Assembly (NCBI GenBank): GCA_963777485.1
Contig: CAVZQP010000002.1
Span: 496,001 to 560,000 of the forward strand
From: Bog-473 sp963777485
GTDB lineage: Bacteria; Actinomycetota; Acidimicrobiia; Acidimicrobiales; RAAP-2
Direction of reading: 5' to 3'
DNA: 64,000 nucleotides
The first letter of the stretch is position 1; the number at the start of each line of letters is the position of its first letter. Below the pieces are notes generated by a model. It was not told the origin of the DNA. It saw nothing but the letters and a program-made list of their open reading frames with translations, and ran no database searches. Positions 46,378 to 55,881 of the stretch are shown here, one piece after another. The position numbers and the translations under genes are program-made.

Positions 46378-46507
46378 ACAACCAGTATTCGGGCGGGCGG
46401 CGCCGGGCTCCAGTGACGTTCGGCCCGAGGCGCTAGGGAGGTTCGTCCTGACTCTTAGGAATCGGGCGAGGCACCTGCCGGGCGGCCCGGGCGCACCCGA
46501 CGGCGGC

Positions 46508-47662
46508 TCAGCGCGGCAATCCGAGCACGTGCTCGCCGACGATGTTCTTGTTGATCTCGGTCGTGCCGCCGGCGATCGAGGCCTGGCGGACGGCCAGGAA
46601 GTTCTCGGCCCAGCGGTCCTCGCCCCCCAGCGCCTCGAGCCCGACGAGGTCGACCGCAAGGTTCCCCAGCTCCTGGTCGCAGTACGCCCACGACAGCTTG
46701 GCCAGGCTGCCCAACGCCCCCGCCCCCGCCCCCGCCGAGGAGTCGGCGAGCGAGCGCTCGGTGAGGTGGCGCATGCACCGGATCGCCGCATAGATACGGA
46801 CCAGCCGGTCCCGCAGCACCGGGTCCTTCCGGCCCGCCGCCGCCCGCGGGTCGGCCAGCAGGTCGTCGAGCCGGCGGGCCAAGGAGAGGTGCAGGCGGGC
46901 CACGCCGGCGCGCTCGAAGCTCAGCGTCGTCATGGCCACGGTCCAGCCACCGTGGAGCGGGCCGAGTATGGCCGAGCGGGGGATGCGGGCGTCGGTGAAA
47001 TACAGCTCGGCGAAGGTGTGATCGCCGGTCATGGTGGTGATCGGCCGCGCCTCGATCCCAGGCGTGCGCATGTCCACCAGGAAGCACGTGATCCCCGCGT
47101 GCTTCTTCGCCGACGGGTCCGTCCGCACGTACAACTGGCACCAGTCGGCGTGATGCCCGAGTGAGTTCCATGTCTTCTGCCCGTTGAGGACGAAGTCGTC
47201 ACCGTCCTCCACCGCGGCGGTGCGCAGCGAGGCCAGGTCGGAGCCGGCGTCGGGCTCGGACATGCCCTGGGACCAGATCTCGTCGCCCCGCAACATCGGC
47301 TCGAGGTAGCGGGCCTGCTGTTCGGGGGTGCCGAACTGCATGATGGCCGGCGCGATGTTGGAGACGCCGATCACGTTCACCGGTCCCGGCGCCCGCGCCC
47401 GGCTCATCTCCTCGAGATAGGCGAGCTGTTCGCCGACGCCTGACCCGCGCCCGCCGAACTCGACCGGCCACGCCGGTGCCGCCCACCCGCCGTCGGCCAG
47501 CGTCCGGTTCCAGTCCCGCAGGAGCTCGAGGTCTTCGCCCTCCAAGCTGCCTCCGCCCGCAGCGGCGACCTCGGGCGTGAGATGTCTGGCCAGCCAGGCG
47601 CGCAGCTCGGCGCGGAACGCGTCGGCGTCCGTTCCGCCCGCCCCGCTCTCTGTCCGCGCCAT
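46508..47662 (-). CDS. Acyl-CoA dehydrogenase
   Basis: 384-aa flavoenzyme from ATG 47662. It would introduce an alpha,beta double bond into an acyl-CoA, passing electrons to ETF. It has QGMSEPDAGSDLASLRTAAV (FAD/substrate signature), DDFVLNGQKTWNSLGHHADW and GITCFLVDMRTPGIE. The C-terminal RQASIAGGTTEINKNIVGEH contains the conserved GGTxEI nucleotide contact, but the position of the catalytic base is not clear. The subtype resembles the FadE group linked to steroid or branched-chain substrates. A short promoter region (47663-47891) is shared with the divergent DMFase-like gene. Confidence 0.92.
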   Translation of the reverse strand: MARTESGAGGTDADAFRAELRAWLARHLTPEVAAAGGGSLEGEDLELLRDWNRTLADGGWAAPAWPVEFGGRGSGVGEQLAYLEEMSRARAPGPVNVIGVSNIAPAIMQFGTPEQQARYLEPMLRGDEIWSQGMSEPDAGSDLASLRTAAVEDGDDFVLNGQKTWNSLGHHADWCQLYVRTDPSAKKHAGITCFLVDMRTPGIEARPITTMTGDHTFAELYFTDARIPRSAILGPLHGGWTVAMTTLSFERAGVARLHLSLARRLDDLLADPRAAAGRKDPVLRDRLVRIYAAIRCMRHLTERSLADSSAGAGAGALGSLAKLSWAYCDQELGNLAVDLVGLEALGGEDRWAENFLAVRQASIAGGTTEINKNIVGEHVLGLPR

Positions 47663-47891
47663 GCCACCTCCCCTGACGGCCGTTTCTGCCTTCGGGATTG
47701 TGGTCGACCGGCACTCCCGCTTACCAACTCGCTGATGGCGCATCAGATGAGGGAAGCCGCCGCGCCGGTCTCCGGCGGTCCCGGGGCGGCCGCCAGACTC
47801 GACCCGCCGGACGATCTGACCAGCGCAACGTCGGACTTCGTCCGGGTCTCGAGTTCAGCAGAGCTTGTTGGAGTCCCGTTATGGTCCGGAG

Positions 47892-49385
47892 ATGGCGCGC
47901 GAAGTGGTGACCGGCTACTGCTGGCCTCAATCGGTTGTCCCCGGGGAACAGGTCGGCCTGCACATGTCGTCGTCGGGTGGCCGGCCGGTGCGCGTCGAGG
48001 TGGCCCGCATTGGCGGGCGTCGGGACGTCGTGTTCCGGTCCGGCTCGGTCGAGACCGGCGAACACGAGACGCCGCAGGACGCCGCCTCTTTGGGTTGTGG
48101 GTGGCCCGTCGCCCTCAGTCTCGACGTCGATCCGGCATGGCGGTCCGGCTACTACGAGGTCGTCATGGAGATCGAAGTCGGCGAGAAGGTCCGGCGCGAC
48201 TACGCCTTCTTCGTTGTGCGCCCGGCTCCCGGGGCGCGCATCGTGCTCGCGCTGGCGACCAACACGTGGCAGGCCTACAACGATTTCGGCGGCCCGAATC
48301 TTTACAACGGGGGCGTCCAGGTCGCACTCCAGCGGCCGATGGCCGCGGGCTACCTGTACAAGCCGCCGGGCAAGGGCCGCCGCGTAACCGGGACCGGCGA
48401 ACCCGATCCGCAGAACGCGTCGCACGTCGGCTACATCCAGCTCAACCATCTCTCCGGGTGGGCCGGCTCCGCCGGGTGGCCCGACTGGGAGCTGCCCTTC
48501 ATCGAGTGGGCCGAACGCGAGGGGTTCGAAGTCGGCGTGTGCACGAACGCAGACCTCGAGCAGCATCCCGAGGTGTTGGACGGCGCGCACCTGTATCTCT
48601 CCGTCGGCCACGACGAGTACTGGTCCAAGGGCATGCGCGACACCGTGGAGGCGTTCGTCGCCCGCGGTGGGAACGCGGTGTTCTTCTCGGGCAACACGTC
48701 GCTGTGGCAGGTGCGCCTCGAGGGTCCCGAGCACGACGTGATGGTCGGGTACAAGGGCTTCTTCAAGGACGACCCCCTCATGGACACCCGCCGGGAGGCC
48801 GAGGTCACCACGTTCTGGTCGGACGTGGTCGTCGCCCGTCCCGAGAACCACATGACCGGCGTCTCGTTCACCCGGGGCGGCTACCACCGGATCGGGCGCA
48901 ACGTGACCAACGGCCTCGGTGGTTACACGGTGCACCGGCCCGGCCATTGGATCTTCGAGGGGACCGGGCTCGGTTACGGCGATGTCCTCGGTGCGGGCGC
49001 GACGGTCGTCGGCTACGAGTGCGACGGCTGCGTGTTCACCTACCGCGACGGGCTGCCGTACCCGACTGGCGAGGACGGCACACCGTCGACGTTCGAGATC
49101 CTCGGCACCTGCCCGACGCAGCACTTCACGCGCGAGACGGCGCCCCGCCCACCCAAGCCCGACGAGCCGAGCGAGCTCGAGTACATCGCGGCCCGCATCT
49201 TCGGGACGCGCGATCCCGAAGCCATGGAGCGGATCCGCCACGGCCACGCCGTGCTCGGCGCGTACACGAACGGTGCCGGAGCCACGGTCGTGACCTCGGG
49301 GTCGACCGACTGGGCGCACGGGCTGGCAGGACGAGACCCACGGATCGAGCACATCACCCGCAATGTGCTGACGCGCTTGGGGTAG
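47892..49385 (+). CDS. N,N-dimethylformamidase large-subunit-like protein
   Basis: 497 aa from ATG 47892 (an alternative TTG at 47865). The family hydrolyses N,N-dimethylformamide in some bacteria, but most members are of unknown substrate. An N-terminal beta-sandwich (VVPGEQVGLHMSSSGG, WRSGYYEVVMEIEVG) is followed by a glutamine-amidotransferase-like fold: TNTWQAYNDFGGPNLYNGG, LYLSVGHDEYWSKGMRDTV and GGNAVFFSGNTSLWQVRLEG. It lacks an obvious small subunit gene, so amidase activity is uncertain. It is divergent from the acyl-CoA dehydrogenase. Confidence 0.8.
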   Translation: MAREVVTGYCWPQSVVPGEQVGLHMSSSGGRPVRVEVARIGGRRDVVFRSGSVETGEHETPQDAASLGCGWPVALSLDVDPAWRSGYYEVVMEIEVGEKVRRDYAFFVVRPAPGARIVLALATNTWQAYNDFGGPNLYNGGVQVALQRPMAAGYLYKPPGKGRRVTGTGEPDPQNASHVGYIQLNHLSGWAGSAGWPDWELPFIEWAEREGFEVGVCTNADLEQHPEVLDGAHLYLSVGHDEYWSKGMRDTVEAFVARGGNAVFFSGNTSLWQVRLEGPEHDVMVGYKGFFKDDPLMDTRREAEVTTFWSDVVVARPENHMTGVSFTRGGYHRIGRNVTNGLGGYTVHRPGHWIFEGTGLGYGDVLGAGATVVGYECDGCVFTYRDGLPYPTGEDGTPSTFEILGTCPTQHFTRETAPRPPKPDEPSELEYIAARIFGTRDPEAMERIRHGHAVLGAYTNGAGATVVTSGSTDWAHGLAGRDPRIEHITRNVLTRLG

Positions 49386-49442
49386 CCGCACCGCGAACTC
49401 GGTGGCTCCGCTCCGGTGGCGCCACCGACGAAGATCGAAAGG

Positions 49443-50456
49443 TCAGGCGATCTTGAGGGCGCGGACGGCGAGCACGTACGACTCGAGGGGCCGCGCCTCG
49501 GTGTAGCCGAGGTGGTTGTCGCGGCAGAAGGCCCGCACCATCTCCTGGGCCCGCGCCAGGTTGGGCCGGGGCATTGTCGGGAAGAGGTGGTGTTCGATCT
49601 GGTAGTTGAGGCCGCCGAAGAGGAAGCTGGTCAACCGTCCGCCCGAAAGGTTGCGCGCCGTGACGACCTGGCGCTGGGCGAAGCACATCTCGGTCCCGTC
49701 CTCGAGGAGCGGCATGCCCTTGTGGTTGGGGGCGAAGCTGCAGCCGAGATACATCGAGAACGCCGCCTGGTGCACCGCGATGAAGGCGATCGCCTTGAGC
49801 GGCGAGAGGACCCAGAACACGACCGTGGCGTACAACGCGACGTGCATTACGAGGAGCAGTCCCTCGGTGAGGACGGATCGCTCGCGCCGGCGGCGGATCA
49901 CGTCCTGGAAGCCCGACACGTAGAGCCCGGTGCTGCGCAGCAGCATCAGTGGGAAGAAGAGCTGGGCCTGCCAGCGGTCCAGCCATCGGGCGATGCCCCG
50001 CTGATTCTCGTCCGGCCCGTCGCCCTGGTGTGCCTCCGCGCTCGGCAGGCCGACCCCGATGTCCGGGTCGCGGCCCGGCTCGTTGGGATGGGCGTGGTGG
50101 GAATTGTGCTTGGGCACCCACCAGCCGAAGCTCATTCCGATCAAGGCGTTCCCGATCCCCAACCCGAGCAGGCGGTTCGCCCGTCGGGACTCGAAGATCT
50201 GGCGGTGGCCCGCATCGTGACCGAGGAAGCCGAGTTGGGTGGCGGCCACCCCGAGAAACACCGCGATGCCGAGCGTGGCCCACGAGTCGCCGATTAGGAA
50301 GAACCCCAACCATCCCGCGCCGAACGCGGCGACGGTGACGACGACTTTGAACCAGTAGTAGCCGAGCCGGCGTTCGAAGAGGCCCGCGGCTCGGATGTCG
50401 AGGGTCAGTTCGTGGAACTCACGAGGCCCCGCCTCTGTCGTGATTGCTGTCTGCAA
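49443..50456 (-). CDS. Membrane fatty acid desaturase
   Basis: 337-aa integral membrane di-iron desaturase with the three His boxes HDAGH, HNSHHAHP and QIEHHLFP; the Gln of the third box is typical of front-end/linoleoyl-CoA (delta-6-like) desaturases. Hydrophobic pairs flank the boxes (FKVVVTVAAFGAGWLGFFLI, GIAVFLGVAATQLGFL, ATVVFWVLSPLKAIAFIAV). No fused cytochrome b5 is present, so ferredoxin or rubredoxin is the likely donor. It inserts double bonds into membrane lipid acyl chains. It lies just downstream of a cold-shock protein gene on the same strand, fitting a cold-adaptation role, though co-transcription is not shown. Confidence 0.93.
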   Translation of the reverse strand: MQTAITTEAGPREFHELTLDIRAAGLFERRLGYYWFKVVVTVAAFGAGWLGFFLIGDSWATLGIAVFLGVAATQLGFLGHDAGHRQIFESRRANRLLGLGIGNALIGMSFGWWVPKHNSHHAHPNEPGRDPDIGVGLPSAEAHQGDGPDENQRGIARWLDRWQAQLFFPLMLLRSTGLYVSGFQDVIRRRRERSVLTEGLLLVMHVALYATVVFWVLSPLKAIAFIAVHQAAFSMYLGCSFAPNHKGMPLLEDGTEMCFAQRQVVTARNLSGGRLTSFLFGGLNYQIEHHLFPTMPRPNLARAQEMVRAFCRDNHLGYTEARPLESYVLAVRALKIA

Positions 50457-50570
50457 GGATTCCTCCCGCTCGAATGCGATGAGGAGCGCCGATTGGAACG
50501 GCTGCTGTCCCCGTTGCCGATGTCCGACCGGCGACCGTGGTTTGCGTTCGCGTCGTCGGTCCCGCCTGGC

Positions 50571-50765
50571 TCAGACGGCCCGGACGTTCTGCGCTTCTGG
50601 GCCCTTGGCGCCTTGCGCCACGTCGAATTCGACCTGCTGGCCGTCCGTGAGGCTCCCGGTGTCCACGTTGGAGGAGTGGACGAACACGTCCTTTTCCCCG
50701 GTTGACGGCGCAATAAATCCGAAGCCCCGGTCGTTGTTGAAGAACTTCACAGTTCCAGTTGCCAT
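50571..50765 (-). CDS. Cold shock protein (CspA family)
   Basis: A 64-aa single OB-fold RNA chaperone. RNP1 is GFGFIAP and RNP2 VFVHSS, in the frame MATGTVKFFNNDRGFGFIAP. It melts mRNA secondary structure, classically at low temperature. Upstream (50766-50783) is A/G-rich with GAGAAAGAGAAC as ribosome-binding site. Only 18 bp separate it from the preceding gene stop, so it may be part of a longer transcript or have its own promoter within that gene. Confidence 0.96.
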   Translation of the reverse strand: MATGTVKFFNNDRGFGFIAPSTGEKDVFVHSSNVDTGSLTDGQQVEFDVAQGAKGPEAQNVRAV

Positions 50766-50783
50766 ATCTCTGTTCTCTTTCTC

Positions 50784-51119
50784 TTACTTTGCTGTAGTTG
50801 TAGTTATCGTTGGTTTTTTGGCGGTGTGCCGGCTCCGTTTGGGTCCCAGCTCCCCGTACGGTGCGCCGCACGGGGAGGGCTCACCCGCCTCGCCGTAGTT
50901 GCGACACCGAGGGTCGTCGCACCATCCGAGACGGAGATCATCCTCAAGCACTTCCCGCGTGTGCGCATCGCATAACGGGGCATCGGGCAGCATCACGGTG
51001 ATGGAGTACGAGTTGTCATCCGGATCGGGACCCCGATCGAGTGTCCGGCGTTTCGGTGGCATCAGCGAGGTCGGGCTCCGTCCGCACAATGCGCAAGGCG
51101 TGGGAGCCAACACCGTCAT
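50784..51119 (-). CDS. Small cysteine-rich hypothetical protein (putative zinc-binding)
   Basis: 111 aa. ATG 51119 overlaps the upstream stop by 4 nt. Cys pairs CALCGR near the N-terminus and CDDPRCRNYG further on, with CDAH between, suggest a zinc site. The C-terminus is Thr/Lys-rich (KKPTITTTTAK). Function unknown. It is coupled with the HTH-like gene upstream and followed by cspA. Confidence 0.55.
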   Translation of the reverse strand: MTVLAPTPCALCGRSPTSLMPPKRRTLDRGPDPDDNSYSITVMLPDAPLCDAHTREVLEDDLRLGWCDDPRCRNYGEAGEPSPCGAPYGELGPKRSRHTAKKPTITTTTAK

Positions 51120-51487
51120 TTCGGGATGGCTTCCCGCAGTTTCTGCACGCCCAGCAGCCGACGTTCGAGCTTGGGTACGTCTTTTGCATCCCTCTCGCGG
51201 ATCCGTTGCTCGAGCAGGACCAGCCGTGCTTCCTCGTTCTTGACCAGTTGCCGGCGCTCGTCGCCTTCACGTGAACCAAGGGCGCGGACGTAGCTGCGGT
51301 GTGCCTCGGTCGCTCGGTCGAACCCAAGCGTGCGCGCGATCGCGGAAAAGGACTTGCCCGATTCGCGCAAGGTCAGGGCTTGGGCGTCGGTGTCCCCGCT
51401 TGCCTGGCGTCGCCGGCCGCCCCCGCGCTCGGGTGCGGGCGGCGTTGTCGAGCGGCGCTGCGTCTTGCTGTGGTTGTGCCTAGGCAT
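51116..51487 (-). CDS. Small helix-turn-helix-like hypothetical protein
   Basis: 123 aa from ATG 51487. A basic, low-complexity N-terminus (MPRHNHSKTQRRSTTPPAPE) precedes AQALTLRESGKSFSAIARTL and GFDRATEAHRSYVRAL, which read as a resolvase/MerR-like HTH. The C-terminal half is a charged helix (RRQLVKNEEARLVLLEQRIR) suitable for dimerisation. It is probably a DNA-associated regulator; no family can be named. It is translationally coupled to the next gene. Confidence 0.55.
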   Translation of the reverse strand: MPRHNHSKTQRRSTTPPAPERGGGRRRQASGDTDAQALTLRESGKSFSAIARTLGFDRATEAHRSYVRALGSREGDERRQLVKNEEARLVLLEQRIRERDAKDVPKLERRLLGVQKLREAIPK

Positions 51488-51736
51488 GGGCCGTTCCCGG
51501 CACGAGAGAGGTGCGGTCCCAACGGCCGTAGCCGCGTGCAACCGGGCCCGAAACGGACGACGACAAAACGACACCTAAGCCCTCGAGGGCTTCGTGAAGA
51601 GGCTGGGAGATGTGTGGCTCCGTTCAAAATGGGCCAACTCGGGGTTTCTCGACCAGGCCACATCAGCAACGCGCTGATGACTGCCCTCCACCTTAGCAGG
51701 TGCGGCTCGATCCGAATGGCCGCGCCGATCGGATCG

Positions 51737-52666
51737 TCACAAAGAGATGTCGTGGGCTGACGTCGGATGCCGCAGTTTGGCCATTGCCTTCGCCTCGATC
51801 TGGCGGACCCGCTCGCCCGTCAGGCCGATGCGAGCACCGACCTCCCGGAGCGTGTGCGGCCTTGCGCCGTCGATGCCGAATCTGAGTTCGAGGACTTCGC
51901 GTTCGCGCCCGTCGAGACAACCGAGCATCACGGACACCTCGCCGGAGAGCAAGGCCGATGCCGCGAAGTCGTAGGGGGACACCGCGTTGTGGTCCTCGAC
52001 CAATTCGCCCAACTCGACCGAGCCGTCGTGCCCCATCTGCTCGGACAGAGATGCCGGTGTGACCGCATGCCGGAGGATGTTGGCGACCCGGTCGGCACTG
52101 ACGGCGAGGTCGTCGGCGATCTCGTCGACGCCGACGTGGCGGCCGTGTTGGGCCTCGAGATGATTGCGGGACTGCCCAATCTGGTTGAGAAGCTCACGAA
52201 CCGGTGGTGGGAGACGGATGGTGCGGCTGCCGTCGGCGATCCCGCGGACGATGGCCTGGCGGATCCACCACGTGGCGTAGGTGGAGAACTTGAAGCCCTT
52301 CCGCCAATCGAACTTCTCGAGTGCGTGGATCAGGCCGAGGTTGCCCTCCTGCACCAGGTCGAGCAGCGGCATCCCGGAGCCCTGGTACTTCTTGGCGATC
52401 GACACGACCAGGCGGAGGTTGCCGTTGGTGAAGGTCTCGGTCGCCTGCTCTCCGGTCCGAACCGCCCGGCGGAGCTCGCGCGCCCGTGCCAGGCCCACCT
52501 CCTGGCCGGTAGCAAGCGTTGCGCTGGCGTCGCGCCCGGCCGCCGCCAGCTGGGCCAGATGGACCTCTTCGGCCTTCGACAACAAGGGGTAGCGGCGGAT
52601 ATCCCTGAAGTACAGACCGAGCAGGTCCTCCTCAGGCGTCTGCGCGCGCATGCTTGGCAATGGCAC
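51737..52666 (-). CDS. RNA polymerase sigma-70 factor, group 2 (SigB/HrdB-like)
   Basis: 309 aa. Region 1.2 starts DLLGLYFRDIRRYPLLSKAE. Region 2 has NLRLVVSIAKKYQGSGMPLL, DLVQEGNLGLIHALEKFDW and the -10-binding FKFSTYATWWIRQAI; region 3 is VRELLNQIGQSRN; region 4 is the HTH TLREVGARIGLTGERVRQIE. Region 1.1 is absent and the protein is short, so it is an alternative (group 2) factor rather than the housekeeping one. ATG 52651 is an equally good start. The nearby cold-shock protein and anti-sigma-like ATPase suggest a general stress module, but no direct partner is encoded next to it. Confidence 0.94.
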   Translation of the reverse strand: MPLPSMRAQTPEEDLLGLYFRDIRRYPLLSKAEEVHLAQLAAAGRDASATLATGQEVGLARARELRRAVRTGEQATETFTNGNLRLVVSIAKKYQGSGMPLLDLVQEGNLGLIHALEKFDWRKGFKFSTYATWWIRQAIVRGIADGSRTIRLPPPVRELLNQIGQSRNHLEAQHGRHVGVDEIADDLAVSADRVANILRHAVTPASLSEQMGHDGSVELGELVEDHNAVSPYDFAASALLSGEVSVMLGCLDGREREVLELRFGIDGARPHTLREVGARIGLTGERVRQIEAKAMAKLRHPTSAHDISL

Positions 52667-52936
52667 CCGTTCCTCGAGACCGGATTGAAGGGTGCAGTAG
52701 ACGAGTGCTCACTCGCGGTGCGCCTGACTTCGCCAACATGCCGGGGCGGTGTGCCGACGATGTCGGCGTACTCACGCTACTCGTGGACGAGCTGCTCACG
52801 TCGATCGCCCTGTGTCCGCTATGCTGTACCTCGATACCGCGTGCAGTCGCACCGCGGTGGCCGGCTCCACGAGCCGGCCGGGCCCACGAGACATCACATC
52901 GAGTCGGCCATCTTTGCCTTGACCGATTGGAGTCTT

Positions 52937-54265
52937 GTGACCACCCTTGCCCCTACTCTCGCGCCTGCCCGGTTCTCGGACCTCGGCGTGCGCCGAGAGC
53001 TCTCGGCCGCTCTCGAAAAGAGAGGGATCGACCGCCCCTTCCCGATCCAGGCCGCCACCCTGCCTGACGCGCTCGCAGGACGTGACGTCTGCGGCATGGC
53101 GCCGACCGGCTCCGGGAAGACGCTGGCCTTCGGGCTCGCGATCCTGTCGCGCCTGTCCGCTCGTTCCGGCCCACGCCCCAAGCGTCGCCATCCCTCCGCC
53201 CTCGTCCTGGTTCCGACGCGGGAGCTGGCCGGCCAGATCGAGGACGTCATCGCGCCGCTGGCTGCCGCCATCGGTGCTCGGGTGACCTCGATCTACGGCG
53301 GCGTCGGATACGGCCCGCAGCGCGCGGCCCTGCGCAACGGCGTCGACGTCGTCATCGCGTGCCCCGGGCGTCTCTCCGATCTGCTCGCGCAGGGTGCCCT
53401 GCGGCTTTCCCACGTGGACGTGGTGGTCGTCGACGAGGCCGACCGCATGGCGGACATGGGCTTCCTCCCTGCGGTCCGCCGCCTCATCGACATGACGAGT
53501 GACTCGCGCCAGACCCTGCTCTTCTCGGCCACCCTGGACGGGCCGGTCGACAAGCTCGTCCGCGACTACCAACACGACCCGGTCTTCCACGAGGTCGCGT
53601 CCTCGGCCGAGGACCGCGGCGAGGTGGGTCACCACTTCTGGCGGGTCGAATACGCCGACCGCGTGGAGGTCACCACCGACGTGGTGCGTGCGAAGGGGCC
53701 GGCGCTGGTGTTCTGCCGGACCAAGCGAGGCGCGGATCGCCTCTCGCAGCGCCTCGGCCGTTCCGGTCTCAAGTCGGCCGCCATCCACGGCGACCGCAGC
53801 CAGAGCCAGCGCGAGCGTGCGCTCGCCGCCTTCCGGGCCGGCCGGCTCGATGTGCTCGTCGCGACCGACGTCGCCGCGCGCGGCATCCACGTCGATGCCG
53901 TGCCTCTGGTCGTCCACTTCGACCCGCCCACAGACCACACCGACTACGTGCACCGCTCGGGCCGGACCGGGCGGGCGGGCGCCGACGGCCTCGTGGTGTC
54001 CCTCGTCGGCCACGAACATGTCCGCGGCACGAAGGCCCTCACGCGACGGCTGGGGCTCTCCCCGGACATCTCTGTGCCCGACATCTCCTCCCTCTCCGGG
54101 TTGGACGGTGCTCGCATCCCGCGCTCCACCGCGCCGGCCGTCCCGAGCGCCCCGAGCGAGAACGGCTCCGCCGCGCCCGCCGACCGCGCCCGCCGTTCGC
54201 ACCAAGGACCGGCCCGATCCGGACGGCGTTCGCGCCGCGGAGGGCGACGCACCTCCCGGCGCTGA
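52937..54265 (+). CDS. DEAD-box ATP-dependent RNA helicase (RhlE-like)
   Basis: 442 aa from GTG 52937; the longer frame upstream is a shadow of the sigma-factor gene. The Q-motif region is FSDLGVRRELSAALEKRGID and PFPIQ. Motif I is APTGSGKT, Ia PTREL, II VDEAD, III SAT, V DVAARGIHV and VI HRSGRTGRAG. A basic Ser/Arg-rich tail (GRRSRRGGRRTSRR) probably binds RNA. It unwinds RNA in ribosome assembly or mRNA decay, often induced by cold. It is divergent from the sigma factor across 270 bp of intergenic DNA. Confidence 0.95.
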   Translation: MTTLAPTLAPARFSDLGVRRELSAALEKRGIDRPFPIQAATLPDALAGRDVCGMAPTGSGKTLAFGLAILSRLSARSGPRPKRRHPSALVLVPTRELAGQIEDVIAPLAAAIGARVTSIYGGVGYGPQRAALRNGVDVVIACPGRLSDLLAQGALRLSHVDVVVVDEADRMADMGFLPAVRRLIDMTSDSRQTLLFSATLDGPVDKLVRDYQHDPVFHEVASSAEDRGEVGHHFWRVEYADRVEVTTDVVRAKGPALVFCRTKRGADRLSQRLGRSGLKSAAIHGDRSQSQRERALAAFRAGRLDVLVATDVAARGIHVDAVPLVVHFDPPTDHTDYVHRSGRTGRAGADGLVVSLVGHEHVRGTKALTRRLGLSPDISVPDISSLSGLDGARIPRSTAPAVPSAPSENGSAAPADRARRSHQGPARSGRRSRRGGRRTSRR

Positions 54266-54568
54266 GCGTCGCAGGCATACCCGCTCGGGCTCGGCCTGCA
54301 TCCTCGGTTTCTCTGAACCGCCGCGCCGAGTCCCGGCGGGCCCGGGGCGGTGGCCGGACCCTGATCCGCCGGCTTTGCGGGTGCTCTCACCTCGTCGTGC
54401 TGCGGGCCGCAAGGCGTCCTGATCCTCGTCACGAAATGCAGATTTCCTGACCTGGCCGCGTTAGTTTGCGTCAAGACGAGTTGGGCATTCATCCCCCGTT
54501 GGATCGACCGGGCGGAAGGGGCCGATGACAGGCAGCAGACAGCGCGAGGGCGGGGAGAGGCGACGGCC

Positions 54569-55480
54569 GTGACCCCCTCGGCTGGCACCTCCGAATCGTC
54601 GACCCAGGTAGGGCAGGTCCTCCGACTGCAACCGAGCGTGGACGCCGCCGCCGTGAGCAGAGCGTTCGTCGAACCGCTGGTCCGTCACTGGAACCTGGGG
54701 CCACTCGACTTCGACGCGGCACTGGTGACCACCGAACTCGTCACCAACGCGGTGCTGCACGCCGAGCTCGATGTCGTGCTGGTGCTGCGGCCCATTGCGA
54801 AGGGAATCCGCATCGAGGTGACCGACCAGTGCCCGGCCGTGCTCCCGCACGTGACGCCCCACAGCACCGGCGCGCTGTGGGCGTTGACGCTCGGGCAGAG
54901 CGGGCGCGGGCTCAGGGTGGTGTCCGAGCTCGCAGCCCGGTGGGGCGTCGATTCGACGCAACGAACAAAGACGGTGTGGGCCGAGCTGATCAACGGCCAG
55001 TCCGGCCCCAGTGAGCCGCAGCTCCAACTCGAGTACGAGTTGGAAGTGCGCGACGGGCTGACCTTCCGGTTCATCGATCTGCCGACGACGGTCGCCATCG
55101 AGAGCGGGGTCCAGATCGAGGACCTGGTGCGGGCGATCCAGCTCGAGCACGGCCCGGTGACGCCTGAGGAAGACTCCGTTCGTCACATCTATGAACTGCT
55201 GCTTTCGACTGCGGCCGACCGCTTGGCCGGACGAGACGCGGTGATGTGGGCGTTCGCCGAGGACCGTGCCGCTTTCGATCTGGAATTGGTGACCACCCTG
55301 GAGTCGATGCGTGACCTCGGTGAGCTCTGGGGGATGCTCGACGACCCGAGCGGGCTCCTCGACATCGCGCCACCGCCTCCGCCGGATCAGGTGGTGGAGT
55401 TCCGCCGCTGGGTTCGGAGCGAGGCGCTCCGGCAGTTGGGTGGCGGGGCGCCGCGGACCTATGGCGCTGCCGAGGATTGA
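54569..55480 (+). CDS. HATPase_c (RsbW/anti-sigma-like) ATP-binding protein with C-terminal extension
   Basis: 303 aa from GTG 54569. The first ~140 residues form a GHKL fold: N-box VTTELVTNAVLHAEL, G1-like VTDQCPAVLPH (degenerate) and G2 SGRGLRVVSELAARWGV, as in actinobacterial anti-sigma kinases and phosphatase-associated regulators. The remaining ~160 residues are a helical domain unlike known kinases (IYELLLSTAADRLAGRD, LELVTTLESMRDLGELW). It may bind a sigma factor or anti-anti-sigma, possibly that encoded 2 kb away. The degenerate G1 box makes ATP binding uncertain. Confidence 0.75.
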   Translation: MTPSAGTSESSTQVGQVLRLQPSVDAAAVSRAFVEPLVRHWNLGPLDFDAALVTTELVTNAVLHAELDVVLVLRPIAKGIRIEVTDQCPAVLPHVTPHSTGALWALTLGQSGRGLRVVSELAARWGVDSTQRTKTVWAELINGQSGPSEPQLQLEYELEVRDGLTFRFIDLPTTVAIESGVQIEDLVRAIQLEHGPVTPEEDSVRHIYELLLSTAADRLAGRDAVMWAFAEDRAAFDLELVTTLESMRDLGELWGMLDDPSGLLDIAPPPPPDQVVEFRRWVRSEALRQLGGGAPRTYGAAED

Positions 55481-55519
55481 ACCGATTCAGGTCTGAGGCG
55501 CAATCGATTCGATCGCTGC

Positions 55520-55744
55520 CTAATAGGACTCGGCGGCTGCGTGTTCCAGCATCATCTCGTGGAACTTCTCCCACCCCAAGTGGTAGCGGGTTCGAGCATT
55601 CCCCGGGATCCAGTCGATCGATCCCTTGCTGACCTGGAGCTCGCCGAGCCTTTCGTCATCGCTCCGGACAACGAACTTCACGTCCGAATGGAGGACGATC
55701 CCAGTCGGAAGGTCGACGGTGACATCGTGCTTGGGCATGTTCAA
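55520..55744 (-). CDS. Small conserved-type hypothetical protein
   Basis: 74 aa. PKHDVTVDLPTGIVLHSDVK, then FVVRSDDERLGELQVSKGSI, IDWIPGNARTRYHLGWEKF. A compact beta-alpha protein without signal peptide; similar short ORFs are common in Actinobacteria and of unknown function. Starts at 55744 or 55738 are both possible. Confidence 0.65.
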   Translation of the reverse strand: MNMPKHDVTVDLPTGIVLHSDVKFVVRSDDERLGELQVSKGSIDWIPGNARTRYHLGWEKFHEMMLEHAAAESY

Positions 55745-55881
55745 ACCGTACCTTTTGTGTGATTTTTGACGGGCAACCGTGACTTATATCCCTATGGGAA
55801 CGGGTCCGGTTGCGAGAAGATGTGGGCCATGGGCGGGCGGGGATCTGTGGAATTCCGCGTGGTGTGGGGTTGACGAAGACA

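Noticed and set aside
47582..49456. 624-codon plus-strand frame and its 556-codon antisense partner (47721-49391)
   Set aside because: Both are high-GC shadows of the DMFase-like gene, which alone has family motifs.
51767..54265. 832-codon plus-strand frame
   Set aside because: Its first 390 codons are the antisense shadow of the sigma-factor gene; only the part from GTG 52937 encodes the DEAD-box helicase.
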